Shown here one piece after another: positions 1-16,100 of a stretch of 64,000 nucleotides of DNA. This DNA comes from Hybos culiciformis. Lineage: Eukaryota; Arthropoda; Insecta; Diptera; Hybotidae. The translations under genes were made by a program, and so were the position numbers. Every line of letters starts with the position of its first letter. The stretch's first letter is position 1. Below the pieces are notes generated by a model that did no database searches, was not told the DNA's origin, and saw only the letters and a program-made list of their open reading frames with translations. Where the stretch lies: the NCBI GenBank assembly GCA_964007475.1, contig OZ023274.1:84029936-84093935 (forward strand), written 5' to 3'.

Positions 1-3000
1 AATTATTGAGATTGATGATGATTTAGATCATAGATTGACGATCATCGGTTTCTTTATGTAAAAACTTTGAAAGATTAAAGCAAATAATTATCCAAACCTA
101 TTAGTTCGATGGAAGATTTTGATAGATTGTAAATTATAACATTATTCTTGTACAACAATATTCTTCTTTAATTATAATATATATATATATAAAATCAAAG
201 CAAAAAAAATGGAAAATCCAGAAATATTTACAGTTAAATCGTTGAACCCAAACTGCACACTTTCATTTATATTATATACCTTCTTTTTTTTTAAATAATT
301 GTGAAATAACTAGTCAATTACGATTATTTCTTTTTTTTTTTATTTTTATAACGATGATTAACTATTAATTCTTACATATATGAATACACTATTTAAAATT
401 GTGGATTCTACTTTTAAATATAATTAAGTATTTTTTGAAAGTCAATAAAAAAGAGCCAAATGCAAAACTGTATTCCTTATAAATGTTATAAAATCAGCAA
501 AAAAATTATAAATAAATCCGAATTCAATAAAGATTTTCACCAAAGTCAGGTTGAATTTATCATAAAATATAATATGTTGTTAATATGTATAATAATTCGC
601 ACAAAAATTATAGCAAACGAATTGCAGTTGCTTGATATAACAAATAGTGAATCGAACTAAGTAAAGTCATCCATCACTAGTTCTATTTGAGCCCTACAAG
701 GTATGCAAAGAAATTATAGATACCGCAACTATCTTTCTTTCAATGTAATTTACAAATATTTTTAAAGCCAAATATCCCTGTCGCGCTTATATACATAACT
801 CTGTTTTTTGCTAAATATATACTTTAGTTATAGTTTTGTTTTGAGGATTAGCATAAAATTTAATAAATAAAACCATCAATATATACTTCTTTACTACAAT
901 TTAAAAATTTGCAAATTTCGTTGAAATGTTAAATTTTTTTTTTTGAAATAATGTTCAAAAATTACAATCATTAGGTTCAAATTAATAAGATTAAAATATA
1001 AAGAAAATTATTAACAGTGTTAAATTTTTTATTTCTTTTTAATTCTTTGTATATATGTATATGAAAATAAACCATGTTATTTATAATACCTATATATATA
1101 AAATATAAATAATTGAATTAACAGTTCGTTTTTTCAATGTTTAACCAGTAAAGTGGCGAAATCAAATTTCAATGTTGACTGAAATAATGATGATGACAAC
1201 AATGACAATGACTAAACACTTAATCATCTCGACCAAATTTGCCGCTTTCTGGATTTTAATTTATATTTTTGTCATATTCTTTATAAGAAAAAAGTATTTT
1301 TTTTTTTTTTCGCTTAAAAACTTTAATGTTAATTTGAAATTATTTTTAATTTTTTATTTTTTTTTTTCTTCTTGTTAAATAAAAGCAAATCACATTAAAA
1401 GAATTTAATGTTATATATATATTGTATTAATTTGAAAATAATTTTATACTTACGTACTATAATAAGTTTTATTTTATAAAATTGTTGATCCTAAAATATG
1501 TACATATATAAAAATAGATGGGTGTGAAAATAATTTGCTACCTTTGACTTTGCAAAGTGTTTATATTATATATTATTTTTTATAATAAATTATTATTAAT
1601 GATGGTAATTGAAATATACATGTATATATATATATATATACAAAAATATAATAAATCTATAATAAATTATTATCAATAAAAATATTTCTTATTATTTAAT
1701 AAAAAAAAATTAAATAAAAAAAATTCTTTAGAACATAATAAAAATAATCAACATTAAAATCTTTATAATTTTAAAATCATGATACCAATAATAATATTTG
1801 TGTATATACACAGTATTTTTTCAAATTCATAATATTTTTTGTTGAATTTATACTTTAAATTAATTGATTGAAATTTATATGCGGGATTTGTTGTAACAAA
1901 AAAAAAAAGGAATACAAATGTTTTTTATTTGTTCATTCACCACTCAACTTTTTGTACTAAACTAGAAGAATCATCAGTTGGTTTCACCACGCGAACAATG
2001 TACTCACAATAAGTAAATTTATTTTTAATTCTGTACATGTCATTTATCATATTTTTCAATCATAAATCGAAACTAAATGCTTTAACAATAATGTTGTTAT
2101 CAAAGAAACTCATATAGGTATTTTTGATTTTTCAAACTTTTAGTCCCAAAAAATGATTTTATTGAATTAAGAAAATTATTTTTATATTAAACGAAGATGA
2201 TTATTATATCAAACGAAGATCAAGAATCAACGAAGGCTTTTTTTGAATAATTAAACGCTTAAATGCCATAACTTTATTTAATTTATTATTTTCACAAATT
2301 ATTTATTTGACCAATATGATTTTGATTAAAAATAAATAGTAAACGAGAATCGTTAATAATTTTTTTTAATTATATATGTAATTATAAATCTTACAGCAAA
2401 AATTCTAAATTAATTAATTATAAAAACAAATAATTTAAAATGCAAAAAAATTCTATTTTCCGCCGGGTCTTTGTGATTTTAGTTTTTTTTGTTTTTTTAT
2501 GATTTTTTAACATCGACATTAATAATTCAAAATTGACAAGAATATTTTTCCAACTCATGTTTATGTTATATAATTTATAATCTTTCATTTTTTTTTTCCG
2601 CAAATATACGTATATATGAAAAATGAATAATGTATTCGATACGAAATAATAATCAAATTCAACTCTTAATCCATTATTTATTACTTCTTAACATTTTTCT
2701 AAATGTTCTCTAAGGCAGTTCTAAAAAAGGTATATGTATGTATAAGAAAAACCGATTATCATTCACATTAATTTAATATCTTTTCTGCATACAATTTCTT
2801 TTGTATTTTAACTTAAGACTGTGCACCTAATTTCCACAAATTCTTGTAAAAATATTGATTTCAAAGTGAAGTTTCTTCTCTAGAAAAAATAAATAAATAA
2901 ATAAACCAACAACTTTAAGAGCTCTTTTAACAAACATTGTCTATCCAATTTTTTCTTAAATTCAAATATAAATTACATTACTTTTTCATTTATGAGTATC

Positions 3001-6000
3001 TTGTTTAATTTCTTTTAAAGAAATTAAAAGAAATCGGAACAAACTACAGACAGTATCTTATAAATAGAATAAACTATATATTGAATATATTGAACTCCAC
3101 AAAGGATATAATGTCTTAAATTAAGTAAATGAAATAATAAAAAATAAAAGTATCCAAATTTATTAAAAATTTGTTTCGCTATTTTTAAATTTTTGAAGTT
3201 AGCAGCGACATATATACATCCAATTGCTCTTCAAATGCCATCAATGGCAAATTTTTGGAACAGTTTTTAAAAGGTTTAAAAGTAGTATTTTGGAAAATGT
3301 TTTTTTTTTAAGATTTACATAGTAAGATTAACATCTGAATCAAAAATGTGAAAATAGTTAAGCACTATAATCTGACTTCCACTCTTTGTATATTTCCATT
3401 ACACTATCAAAATTTTTATTTTCAAATTATATTACTTTTCTCTTTTATTTGGAGAAGCAAAATAAGATTAAAAAAAAAACTATCTACAATATTTATCATT
3501 TTTCCTAACATAAATTCTAATACTTAGGCATACTTTACTATTAATGTTAATATCATTTTTCGTATCAATAATATCTCTGGAGAGTATTTAAAGACAAATA
3601 TGGTTAAAAGTAATAAATTTCAAGTCAAAAAAAAACCAATTTCCATTTATAAAAGGTTAAGAATGTTTCCTTTAAAGTAGGTATACTCTTCATCTTTACA
3701 GATAAATAAATTTATTTCAATTCGTAAATGTTTAACTCCATTTCATAAAAAAAAATTATTTTATTTTCATTCAAAAAACTAGTTTTAAAAAAAATTTTAT
3801 ATATATGTTCTTTGTAATGTATATACATATATTTATAATGTCAATTTTTCTTTATAATTTGATCAGGCCTTGCCAATTCATTGGAGTTTGAGTTTAAAGC
3901 TCAAGTTAAATTTAATTATTGACGCTAACATTATTTATCATCCTAGGAATGATAATTTTTAATTATTAAAACATATTTTCCTGTATACACATTGTTTCAA
4001 TTCCTACAAATTTGCCATATTGTATGTAAATAATTTAATAAATAATATAATAGATATAATAAATTATTTCATTTCCTAATATTATTTTTCCACTTTATCT
4101 AAATATCGTCAATTTCCTATCTAATATTTTTATAATCAAAATAACCAGGATACGTTTCTTTTAAGAGCACTTTGGTATAGAATTATTTCAATTTTAAAAA
4201 GTTACAAAAATTTACCGAATTGATCTATGAATACTAAGCTGAACTTAAAAAAATATAAATTATGGCTGTTTTCCATAAAATCAAGTATAAAAATACGTTA
4301 AAATATAATTACGACATTATGTACTAGATGTTACAAAATTTTAAAAACATTTTTGTTGTGTGCTCCACTCCATATTGTTTTGTATATTAAAAATGTGATG
4401 GTTGGAGCAAAAATTAAAAATTAACCTTCAAAGTGTTATCTGACTCTAGATATATTAGTAACAACAAAAAAAAAAATTAAATTTCTGTAAAGGAGCCCAA
4501 ATCATCATCATTATTGCACTGGCATCAATTCTTGTAGTTCATTTATTTTTTTTTTTTTAATTTCTAAAAACCCAATAATAATAATAATAATATTAATAGT
4601 AATAATATTATTATTATTACTCTTATTCTTATTATTATTATGATTGTTGTTGCTTCAAGAAAGGATTTCTTTCTTTACACTAAATGTTTAAAGAAAAAAA
4701 AATTTACAAATTTTTAATAAATAATGAAGAAAAACTAAAAACTATTTCTGACCATAAAATCAAAATTGTTTTATTCAGAAATGTCTGTCATATTCACAGA
4801 AAAATAATTATTAATTTGTTTTATTTTATTTTACGTTTGTATTTATCCATATTAAATAAATCCTGATGTCGTCGGATTTAATACGGATAAATACTACATC
4901 CCAGTTTAATGATTTCAAAATTCAATATTTCTAAAGGGAAACATAAATTCGGTTAACAATACTCGTAACAATAAATTTACATACGTAAATGTGTGCATAA
5001 TACGTTTTCTGTTACAGGACATTTCTTACAAAACTACAAAACTATTCCATATCCGTTCAATCTGTTTTAATAGTAAGTTTAGGGAATTCTACTTACAAAA
5101 AAGTGTTAATAGCAGGAAAACTTTTTCCGTTTTCTGTAAAAATTAATAAAGTTAGTATTGTGAAAAAAACATCACGAAAAGATATCATTGTTCTTTTGCT
5201 TTGATTGTAGGGTTAGATACAATCTCGTTTGGACTGATTTTTGATCTGTTAAATAAAACAAACAAACTGCATGAATAGAAAACAGAAAAATATTTTTGAA
5301 TTGATGGCTCTTAATATAATGACATCTTTGTGCAGATAAAAGAGGAAAATTTTAAGATATTGATTTTTAAAATAAATGAATAGCATGTTGTACACTCTGT
5401 AAAGATAAGACTTTGTTTTTCACCTGAAACTCCAAACCTAATTTCTAAGAAAAATTTTAATACCGCATTATTTAAAACTTACAACTTTTATATTATTAAA
5501 TAATAATTTTTCTTTAATTTTTTTTTTTCAGTGAAGAAATGCTGATTAGCTTAGATGCTTTACGTTTACGATAACGATAAAAATAAGTAACAGAAAACAC
5601 AAAAAAAAAACAGAAGAAATCAAGAACCATAAACGATCAATGCTGTAAGCTGTAAGGGATCATATCATTCAAATAGGAAAAACAACTCTTTGGGATTTGA
5701 AAAAAAAAAAAAAATATTTATACATATATATATTCTCCTTTGGCAAATGAAGAATGTGATTAATGCATTTTATTGCCTTCAATAAAATACGAAAAAAAAA
5801 AAACAACTTTTTATTTCAAAATAATAAAAGAAATAATAAAAATATCAACAATATAAATAAAATATACAACAGAGTTATTTTTCTTTTCATATAAAAATTC
5901 AAAAATAAAACTTTTAAAAAGGCAAAACTTTTTTTCTATTTATTTGATCTGATGTTGATTTCAATGATAAAGCCATTTTACTACAAATAACAATAATGAT

Positions 6001-6145
6001 GACATTAACATTTTATAGAATTTAGCATATAACTTAACTTAAAATAACTAAAATTAACTAAAAATTTAAATAAATTTATAATTCAAAAAGAAAAAAGAAA
6101 CCAAAATAGAAACAAATCGACCTTATATGAACGAGAACGAAAATT
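1..6145. other. AT-rich non-coding region upstream of the CABIT gene
   Basis: No credible coding exon was found. Open frames here are short, Lys/Asn/Ile/Phe-rich and typical of AT-rich non-coding DNA. A trinucleotide AAT/ATT tract lies near 4570-4645. A polypyrimidine run followed by CAG at about 5520-5531 could be the acceptor of a 5' UTR exon of the downstream gene, but nothing confirms it. The presumed promoter of that gene should lie in or beyond this stretch. Confidence 0.5.
4575..4642. repeat. AAT/ATT microsatellite with palindromic halves
   Basis: An AAT-rich half (from about 4575) is followed by an ATT-rich half (to about 4642), so the tract can fold back on itself. It is a simple-sequence repeat and not coding. 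Confidence 0.7.
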
Positions 6146-9100
6146 ATGGCCGCTACTGATGGCCAAATAATATTGGCTGCATCCCGCTTTGGGGATTCAC
6201 AACCAGTTTATTTACGTGATTTTGCAACAAAACCAAATCAATTGCCAGCAATAGCAAAAATTGTTAAAGGACAACATCTTAATTTAGGTGTTCCAACATT
6301 ATCGAATCCGTCATTACAAAGTACAGCATTATTTCTAAATGCTGGAAAAAAATATCAAATTTTGGCACAGCCAATTAAAATTAAAGAGGGTCGCAAGCCA
6401 ACAAATGTTGGTACAAAGGTGCTAATACCAGAAACTTATCCTGGTTATTTTGAATTGTTAAGTGAAGACGGAAGATCAACAAGATGCATCGATTCAGCTC
6501 TTGAATTATCAAAACGCCGAAATTTACGTGTTTTGGTGCGCGAAACATTCCGTTGCAATCATATGAATAAAACAATTCATGCTGGCGAAATTCTAACAAC
6601 AATTCAAGATAATGGAAAAATATTGCAATGTAAGAATTTAAAAGATGAAATAATTAATTTACCATTAGAAACCAAAGCAAAATTTTCACCAGTTGCTAAA
6701 GAAGACAGCATAAGTGGCGTTCATACGGTGAAAAATTTACTACTTAAACGAATGCCAGTAATAGTAAGGTAGGTTACAAAATTATTTAATTAACATAATT
6801 ATAAATATTATTCACTCATTGAAATTTCCTTAAAATTTACATTATAATTATGTAAAATTTGCATAATAATTATGTAAAATTTCCGTGCGACGAAAGATCC
6901 TTCAAACAAAAATAAATTTTCCGGAAAGTGAAGATATTTTCCCAGATATTAATTATTTATTTTTAATATGAATGATAGTATTTACATAACTTGTTATTTG
7001 TTTCTTTTCCCTTTGCAATCTTTAACAAATTAATATTCTTCTGATTGTCCAACTGACTAAAAAATCAATACCGAAAAAATTTTTATCAAATTCAAATTAA
7101 AATGAAATGATTTTCCTACAGATTAGTGCATGGAAGTGCACCAAAAGGCTTGAAGCAACCCTTCATTCCAGAATTACGTTTATTGGGCTGTGTAGAGGTG
7201 GATCGTGTATTTGCACTACCATTACAAAAAGATATGGACCTAGTTCCAGTACCATTAAATGCTAAAATAAAATTACAACGAGCGAAAAATATGGAACAAT
7301 TAGAGCATTTTATTGAATACACACGATTTTTTGATAAAGCACAACGACTATTGATCGATGCACGTGATCGCTTGCAAATTGTTGATATAAAACTAAGTGA
7401 GAAAGAGAAAAAAGAATCAAAATCTGGTCAAAATCGTGTCGGGAAATTGCCTCTAATGGTAACATCGTTATCATCAATAAATGGTGGCAGTGGTGGTGTA
7501 GAAAATGTCGGCTATGTATTAAGAAAAAGTGCCAGTTGTGATTCGTATTCAAGTAAACATTTGAATGCGACAACAATAGGAACATCAACCTCAGGTTCAT
7601 CAAATAGTCAAAATCAATCAATTAATGCCATTGCTGATGAATATAATGAAATTGATCACATTTATGATTATGTTCGCGGCCTAACGCCATTATCTAAAGG
7701 TTTAACCCGTATTGAGCCAATTAATGAATCACAAATTAAATATCAGCAACAACAAAATGTTGATGGAGGAAATTACAGTAGTCTTAAACGTGTTAGCCAT
7801 AATAATAGTAGCAGTAGTAATATTAACAATAATTATAATAGTTTAGAATCAATTAAGCAAGTAAATAGTCACCATCATCATCATCATCATCATCATCAAC
7901 ATCAACATAATAATAATCAACAGCAACAGCATAATAATAATCAATCAGCTACAACAACAACAACTGGTATTCATCATTCAGAACATAGAATTTTACATAA
8001 TATTCAACCACATTTTAATAATCATAGCCATATTAGAGATGATTTAAGTAAGCCACCTGTACCGCCACCAATTGAAACAATACCTGGTAAAAAATTAGCT
8101 GAAAAACGTCAAAGGCCAACATTACCTAAATTATACGTTAAAAATAATAATAGCAGTAGCCAGAGTATCAATAATAACAATTCATTATCATCCAATAACA
8201 ATAATAATAATAACAATATCAATATCAATAATAACAGCAGCAGCAGCAACAACAATAACAACAATTCAAGTCATCATACCAAAATAATTACAAATAATTG
8301 CAATGGTGGTTTCATCAGTAATAATCACCATCAGCATAGCAGCAGCAATAGTAGTTGCAATAATGGAGGTGGAATTTCACCTGTAAATGCATTGAATGTT
8401 ATTAACGGTAATAAGGATTGTTTAGAACCACAAAGTCCACTATTTCATATAAGGTAAGAATTTTAATTTTATTTTAGATTTTCTTTTACATTTTTATTTC
8501 TTTTTTTTTTCTTTTTTAATCATAAATACATAAATAATATAATATACAACTCCTTTAGTATCCAATTTTTTTTTTTTATTTGTATTTAAGTATTCAGATA
8601 AAAATATTTATTGTCTAGAAAAGTATTTTGAGAAATAGTTTTTAATTAAAATAATAATTATTAAGTGATTTTGTTTCTTTTAATATACACTGAAAAAAGA
8701 ACGTTTTTGCAGTTATAATTTTTGTACACCGGCAAGTATAGGTCAAATCAGAAAAATTTAAGACTACAATTTTTCGAAATTTTTTTCTATAGCCACTACA
8801 TTATATATATCACATTTTACTCACATATCACATATGTATATATAAAATGCAGCATATATAATTAATATGCACATAAACTCTAACACAGTTTATTTGATTC
8901 ATGGCCTTCATCATTGTTTTGGCACCTGCTTCAGTACGGTTGCTGTTTGGTCTTCTCAGGGTCAAATCGAATTAGTGAATCAGTTTAGCAAAATTAGCAA
9001 GATTAGAAAAAGCAACAGAACTATAATTTTAGTGTAGCAACTTTTCCTACATTTTATTTACTATAAATATTTAGTAACAAATGCAACATTGTTTAAAGTT

Positions 9101-10134
9101 TTAGCTTGAAAAAAAAAAATGTATTTGACAGTTTCATATTTATTCATTAACTTAGATTCACAAATTATTTAACCACAAAAATGGGAGTACTCAGTAATTA
9201 TCATAAAGTTATTTCAAAATTTCCATTAAAAAAAAGATTACAAAGTTGTAATTGTTATTTATGTTAAATTGTTGATTATGTTTTTAATAATAATTTATGA
9301 TTTTAATTTTTTTTATTCTATTAAATTTATATTAAGATGCATTATATATATTTCTTATAATAATTTTTATAGTCGAATTTTATTATTGTAATATAATCAT
9401 AGTTCTAGTTTCTTATGGTAATATCATCAATGTGTTCTCTTGACTATAAAAAATATACCTATATTAATTAAGTACATAAATATTAAAATTATTGGTAAAA
9501 TATTATCATTATGTTACGACATGTGTGTGATTGTGGTTTAAATTTCCAACAAGGATCGATGTTTGAATACCGCAAATTATCAATTTGAAATAAATGCCTG
9601 TGTTACACGAAGTATCATCACCTCTTTATTTATTAAATTTAAATCTATTTTTTTTTTTCTTAATATATCAACAGATACAAAAGCTTAAGCAGTCTTCAAT
9701 TAACACCACCAGACAGCAATTCAACAACTCCGATCTCAATTACTCCAAAAGGTCATGATGTTAAAATAAATCAATTGTCTAAAAGTGCAAGCACTGGTAA
9801 TCATCATCAAGTGCTTGTTATTGGTAATGGATTGTCGTCGGCGGCTGCAGCAGCTGTTGTAGCAGTGAATAATAGCAATCACAATAATCATAACTATAAT
9901 GGGAATACTACTAATTGTAATGGTGCTCGTGAAGGTACACTTGATTCATCACGTAGTGGTGGACGTACTTCGGGTGATTCAAATAAATTACCTGAGAAGA
10001 AAACAAGGCGGCTGTCGCGACCAAGAAGTTTATCAAATTTAGTTTGGGATCTGAGGCCTTCTAAGGATAAAACTAAGAAAAAATTATATATTCATCATTT
10101 TGAACACCGGCAACAGGGTACATTGTATTTATAA
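6146..10134 (+). CDS. sano: CABIT-domain protein, serrano-like
   Basis: Three coding exons: 6146-6768, 7122-8453 and 9675-10134 (2415 nt, 804 aa). Both introns are phase 2 with good GT-AG sites (AAG|GTAGGT, AAG|GTAAGA; acceptors CTACAG, CAACAG). The ATG at 6146 has an in-frame TGA 18 nt upstream. The N-terminal ~270 residues, running across exon 1 into exon 2, resemble a CABIT module (Themis/GAREM/Serrano type): basic and beta-rich, with motifs such as PETYPGYFELL and a conserved stretch around residues 208-260. Further on are a tyrosine motif YDYVRG near residue 388, a His/Gln/Asn-rich low-complexity segment, a proline-rich PPVPPP motif near residue 519 (possible SH3 ligand), and a conserved basic C-terminus (RRLSRPRSLSNLVWDL). 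Drosophila Serrano is a cytoplasmic planar-polarity/axon-guidance protein. Family assignment is from recall of conserved sequence. The alternative is another insect CABIT/GAREM-like adaptor. Confidence 0.8.
8454..9674 (+). other. Intron 2 of the serrano-like gene
   Basis: A 1.2-kb intron with AT-rich content. It has an island of more balanced base composition at about 8890-8975 holding a short open frame. I could not assign this island to any protein on either strand. Confidence 0.7.
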
Positions 10135-13100
10135 ATTTATATTTTGGAGAAGAGAAATAATAAAAAAAGCACAAAGAAAAAAAATTTAAATATATTAGAA
10201 AAAAAGCTTCAAATTACACAGAGGTGAGTTTTCTATTAAAATTAATAGTGTATAGAACTAGAATGAAAGTCATATAAGATTATCTGGTTATATAAGGCAG
10301 CAGTGAAATAATATATTTTTTAAAAGAAGTAAATTTCGCATTAGTTCAAAATTTCTTCAAAATTATTAAAAATATTGTGAACTTGAAAAATAAAACCATT
10401 TGACTTTTATCAAATTTTTACAACAATCAAGAATTTTTTCAATAAATAATTTAAGATTAAATTGAGTGAAAATTAGTTAACAATTTTTAGAAACCATTAG
10501 TATTTTACTATTTATCGGAAAGAAGTATCGATTTTGAATATATTATTAATATTTTGTAGCTAGCATGTAAATATTTGCAAATGTCATGCAATTTTTATAA
10601 AAAGTTTCATATGATTATAACTTAAAAAATGAATTGCTACAGTACTAGAGATTCGTCAACTAAATATATCACAATGATAATATACGTAAGAATTAAACAT
10701 AATTGTACTTTATTATCAGTTCGAAACAACACTGTAATTTTTATATAGAGAATTACTAATCTTGTTACATAGTTACAATAACGATGCAAACTCAAATCCT
10801 TTAATTTTTAAAACTGGTTCTAAGTAAACCTTGTTTATGTTTTTTTGTTTTTGTGTAACATAATAAAAAGCAACTTATATTACACAATGAAGATGCTCGC
10901 TATAATAGTAAAAGAAAAACCTGAGAAAAAAAAAATGTTTTCTATAAATTTTGTTGTCACACAACTTTTTTTTTTTTTTTTTTACTATTATATTTTATCA
11001 ACATTAATGCAATTTAACCAATTTTTCCAACAATTTTTTATAATAATAATTTTTTTTTTTTAACTCGATGCAATGTAAAATTTCACTTAAAAAAAAAAAT
11101 TAATAAAAAAAATTATAGAAGAAACAAATGGGCAATGTTCTTGACTCCAATTTTGATTAAAAGGAGGCAAGACGAATTCATAATTATGGATAAAATTTAC
11201 GTCTTATTGACATGTTCAAGAGGCATTCTATTCTTTAAATTGAATTATGATGATGATCATTTGGTTTTAGAAAAAAAAAAAATTAATATTTTTATGACTA
11301 AAAGAAGAGGCTTGATATTTAGATTTTCTCCAATCATATTGTTCCAATGAAAACTGTTTGTTTAAACGGAATATGATTTTATTTTGTCTTTAAAACAAAT
11401 CAAGGTGTCGGTTTCTCTGTGAGTGCTTGACTTTTTATTAACGATTTTCTTAGGCTAAATTTGAGTTGATCTAAACCTATACTCACATAATTATTGATTT
11501 TAAGGAGTCATTTTCATGCTATCGTATGTTATATAGAAAAATTGCAGATAAAATTATGTGTGTAAGAAAATTAATTTAGTTTACGCATTTCAAATTATAC
11601 TTAAACCTTAAAGTTAAAAAAAAAATTATGAAATTCAATAAACTATAGGCATTTTTTAATGTTTTCATGCATTTTTTTTTTTTTTAATCCAGTTTTTCAA
11701 TTAATAAAATATTTTAAAACAAAATTTGTCCCCAATTAAATGAATGTACATATATAATATACGGTTTTCATGATAAAAAAAAAAATGTTTTTTATTTCAT
11801 TATACATAGTAAGTTTTTTTTTAACATAATGATGCAAAAAAAAAAAGGTAAATCGTGGTATATTTTTAGAAATTTCAATTTTTTTTTGTGTCTTGTAACA
11901 AGAAAGCAAGAATTCTATTTTTAGATTTCTAATTCAATGTTTTTTTTTTAAAATGTTTATAAGTGTTTTTTTTTTAAAGAATAGAGACAATCAATATTAT
12001 ACAAACAAGTCAAGATGAAGAGTTGTCAGTTATACATAACATTTATTAAACATTTTAGAGAGCAATTAGCTAGACACAGAAAAAATTTCCATGATTAAAA
12101 AATACAGAGTTCCGGTTAATAAAATTGCACAAAAAAAAAAATTATTCATCCTCTTTTTAACATTTTCCTGTCAAATTTAGAATATAATTTATATACAAAA
12201 TTTTATTTGTATCGATAATATACAAATTTAACGTTTCGCGAATATGTTATATACGAATTATAAATCAATTTAGTATATAAATTCGATAAGACTGATAATT
12301 TCAAGGCTTTCAATAATTATTATCTAAAAACAAATGTTTGACTTTTCAGAAATAAGAAAAAAAAAAACAATAATCATTTTAATTGCTAATATTTGAGTGC
12401 GGAGTTAAATTAGCATTGCCCTAAGATGTTTTCCTTTATTACGTACAGAACAGAAATTTAAGTTCTTGTTTTATTTAAATTATTTAAAAAAACCTTAGTG
12501 TTCGTTGCTTAAGATTTGCAAATATGTTTCAGAATAGTGCTAAATTTAAACCACCTTTGAAAAACAATGCTGGAATTTGAGTTGTTATAAGTATAACTAC
12601 AGGTTACTTAATTTAAAGTACATTATGCTGCAATTATTTGACATTTTGAATATATTGCAAAAATATGAATTTATTAATGATATTGTGTTATAAACATTTT
12701 CTTAGACAACATTATCAATCAATTTTTCGAAACTAAGAATATTTCTAAAAAAAAACCTAATGAAAATATTTTTATTTTGGTTAAATAGACCCTCATCTAT
12801 ATTTAGCTTATATTTCCTAAAGAAAAAATTTTTTGACATTATTTTATTATTCCCTTTAAAGTATTTAATACGTGTAATACGAATAATTTTTATTTAAAAT
12901 CATTAAAATTCATTGAGGTAATCATCGTCACTAGCAGAAATTGAGAAAACAAAAAAAAAATCGCTATAGGTATTCGTCTACAAAAAAAAAATATAAAAAT
13001 GTGAATTAACCACTTTTTTGATGATTTAACCATGCCGAGAGGTAAAATTATCTCTACAAATTTTCTGTAAAATAATTTTATGATATATGATTCTTTTTTT

Positions 13101-16100
13101 TTTTTAATGATTTTATAATTTTTTTTTTTTTTTTATTTTTTAAGGAAATCTATCTATTTTATGTTTTATGTTGTTTTGCTTTACCACCCACTGAAACATA
13201 TCACTGATTGAAATCACATTTTAGTACAAAAAAAAAATAAGGCAGAAATCGTCCAATCTCTGAAGCTACCAAGGCGTGAAACTTTTGTTCTAGTTTTATA
13301 ATAATTGTGAAAAAAAAATGTTAAGTGCGAATTTAAATTATTCCATTTGTTTTTTACTCACGTAGTAAAGCAATCAACTCCAACCAGATAAATTCATGTG
13401 GTTTTAATAGTTTTATGTTGTTAAACATTTAAACTATTTTTAATTTTATTTTAATTTAACTTTAATATTTATCATAATTTTTTCATTCAAAATTAATTTA
13501 CGTTCAAAATCAAAAAAAAAAAAAAATTATTCAATATATATCGAAACTTCAACAGTCCGAACTGATGTAGAAAAACGAAAGTTACAAAATTTTTTTTAAA
13601 TATTTTAATTTTTCCTTCAGTACATTTTAGTCCTGAAAAAAAATCTCACACTTCAAATACTATTTATCCATCCTGTCGAATAGTCAACCAAAGGTAATAA
13701 TTTCAAGTAAGACAGGTTCTATTTTATTAAAAATTTTAATGTATGCATGCACTATGTAATAGTCTCTTTGCTATGTTATTATTACACAGAATTTTTGCCC
13801 TACACACACATTCAATTAATGAAAATTACGAATGTTTAAGTCTATAAATTAAAGATAATTTCGATATCTTAAACAAAAATTGACTACCAAGTACCAACAT
13901 ACATTATCAGATAAATAAAAATAAACTATTCAACAAAAAAAAAAAAATAATAAGAAAAAAAAAAAAACTAAACTGTACAATATAAATAAATTAAATCCAC
14001 ACTATGAATATGTACATGATGGTTATTATATTAACAATGGTATTAATTGTTAATAACCGTGAAGAGTTATTTTTATTAAATGCGAATATCACATAATTTT
14101 ATAGTTTCAAGTTTAAGGTCTTCATCTTTTTTTTTTAACACTACCATCACGCTTTTGTAATTATTATTATTATTATTATTTAGTACTTTTTATTTTTTTT
14201 TTTTTGATGTTATAAAGTTTATGACAATAGAGATGGAATTTTAGATTAAATTTTTATTATATTGAATAAAAATAAATATAAATAAAAATGCAGAAAATTT
14301 AATTTTATTTATTCTTTGAAGAGAAATTTAGAATCAAGCCAAAAAATATTTATCGCGCGGATCCAGATTTAATATCAGTTCTTATATTACGAAAAATTTC
14401 GTATAATACACAAGTGTGCATAGTTAATTATTATCCGAAATGTTATAAAATAGGATACTAAAAATTAGTTGTTTATATTTTTTGCTTTGAATGTTCCAAT
14501 GTACGTCCACCAAAATGTTCTATGTAATTATCCATTCAGGAAGTTTAGATTGCTTTTATACGTGAAAAAGGAAAGATGAAATTTTTCACTACGAAGATTT
14601 CGACTATTTTTAACATCCCTATAGTATTAGAAGATGGATTTAATAAAATATGAAGTACCCTGAGTTTTTTAATTATAATTTTCATATTATTTAATGATAA
14701 TATAATTGTATAGGTTACTCAAATAATCTTCACTGTACTTTTAAAATTTATTACAAAATAAAAAAATTAAATTAAATTCACACCATAAATATTTAAAATG
14801 CAAAAATATATTCAAATTTTAACTCGTCTTCATATATTTTAACTATATTTATTTTATTATTCCATTCTTTTGGTATGATAGATTTAAAAACAAAATTATG
14901 GAAATATGAAGAAAAGTTATTATATATAAAGTGAATTCAAGCTATTATAGAAAATATTCAAAAGGAAATAGGAAAATTCTCATATTTCTTATTTTCTTAT
15001 TTTATAACTTTTTATTTTATGCTTTAATTTAGTCTACAAATAAATGTTTTTTTTTTTTTGCAAAATTCTCTTTCTTATTCAATTTACATAATTTATGTTG
15101 CCATCATTTTTCAAGTTATAGCTCAGAAGCTATATATATATATATATATGTAGATTTTTATGTTGTGTATATGTAACCTTTTTTCAATAAATGTAATTAC
15201 CCATCATAATTATTTTTCCGCTGAAATTATGATTCGCATGATGATATTTTTTAATAATAATTTACAATTAAATTTTAATTTTATTTAATACTTATAATAA
15301 TAAATTCATATAAAATGATAGTTTATTATTATTATTATTAAAGCAAGGATCATTAACCTTGGTTTCAAAATTTCTATACATTTTTGCATAATATTTTTGC
15401 CCACCTGCATATTTTCTATGCATATAAGTTAAATACTACAGGCAATATACACATATACAATTTTATTTTCATTAAATGTCAAGTCAATTATATTTTTATT
15501 ATTTATAGAAATTCATGTATTTTTGTTAATTCAGCTACTGTCATTGGACGCGAACTATGGTAACTATATAGTAACTTTTTTAATTATTCTTTGAACTTGA
15601 ATTTTTAAGTATCTAATCCTTTATTCAAAACCATTACAGCGGTGTAATAACATAATTAATATCGATCATTATTACAAAAACTTATTCCAATCAATAAAAT
15701 ATTAATTATTGATTATCAATATTTTTTATGACACATAAAACTGTTTGACTATATAGTTTTATTATAATAGCATAATTTAAGAACATAATTAAGTTAACAC
15801 ATTAACTACAATATGTATATGATATTATCAGTTTTTTGTATACATAAAATTTTTATGTATATATGAATTCAATATAAGAAAACATATTCGACCGAAAATT
15901 GTTAAAGTTAACAAAAAAAATGTTTTTTTTTGCAGATAAAAACTAATTAAAACTTTTGTTTCTATTGAAAATTATATACCACGAACATTTTTAACTTTAA
16001 ATAATGGTTTTATCATATTCTTTTTTTTTTTCTTTTTTTTAACTATTTTAAATAAAAGTATATTATGTACATATTTTAAAACAGTATATCTGATAGCTAA

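Noticed and set aside
8890..8975. Short frame MAFIIVLAPASVRLLFG in sano intron 2
   Set aside because: Only 24 codons, with no splice sites flanking it in a compatible phase. The opposite strand is equally open.
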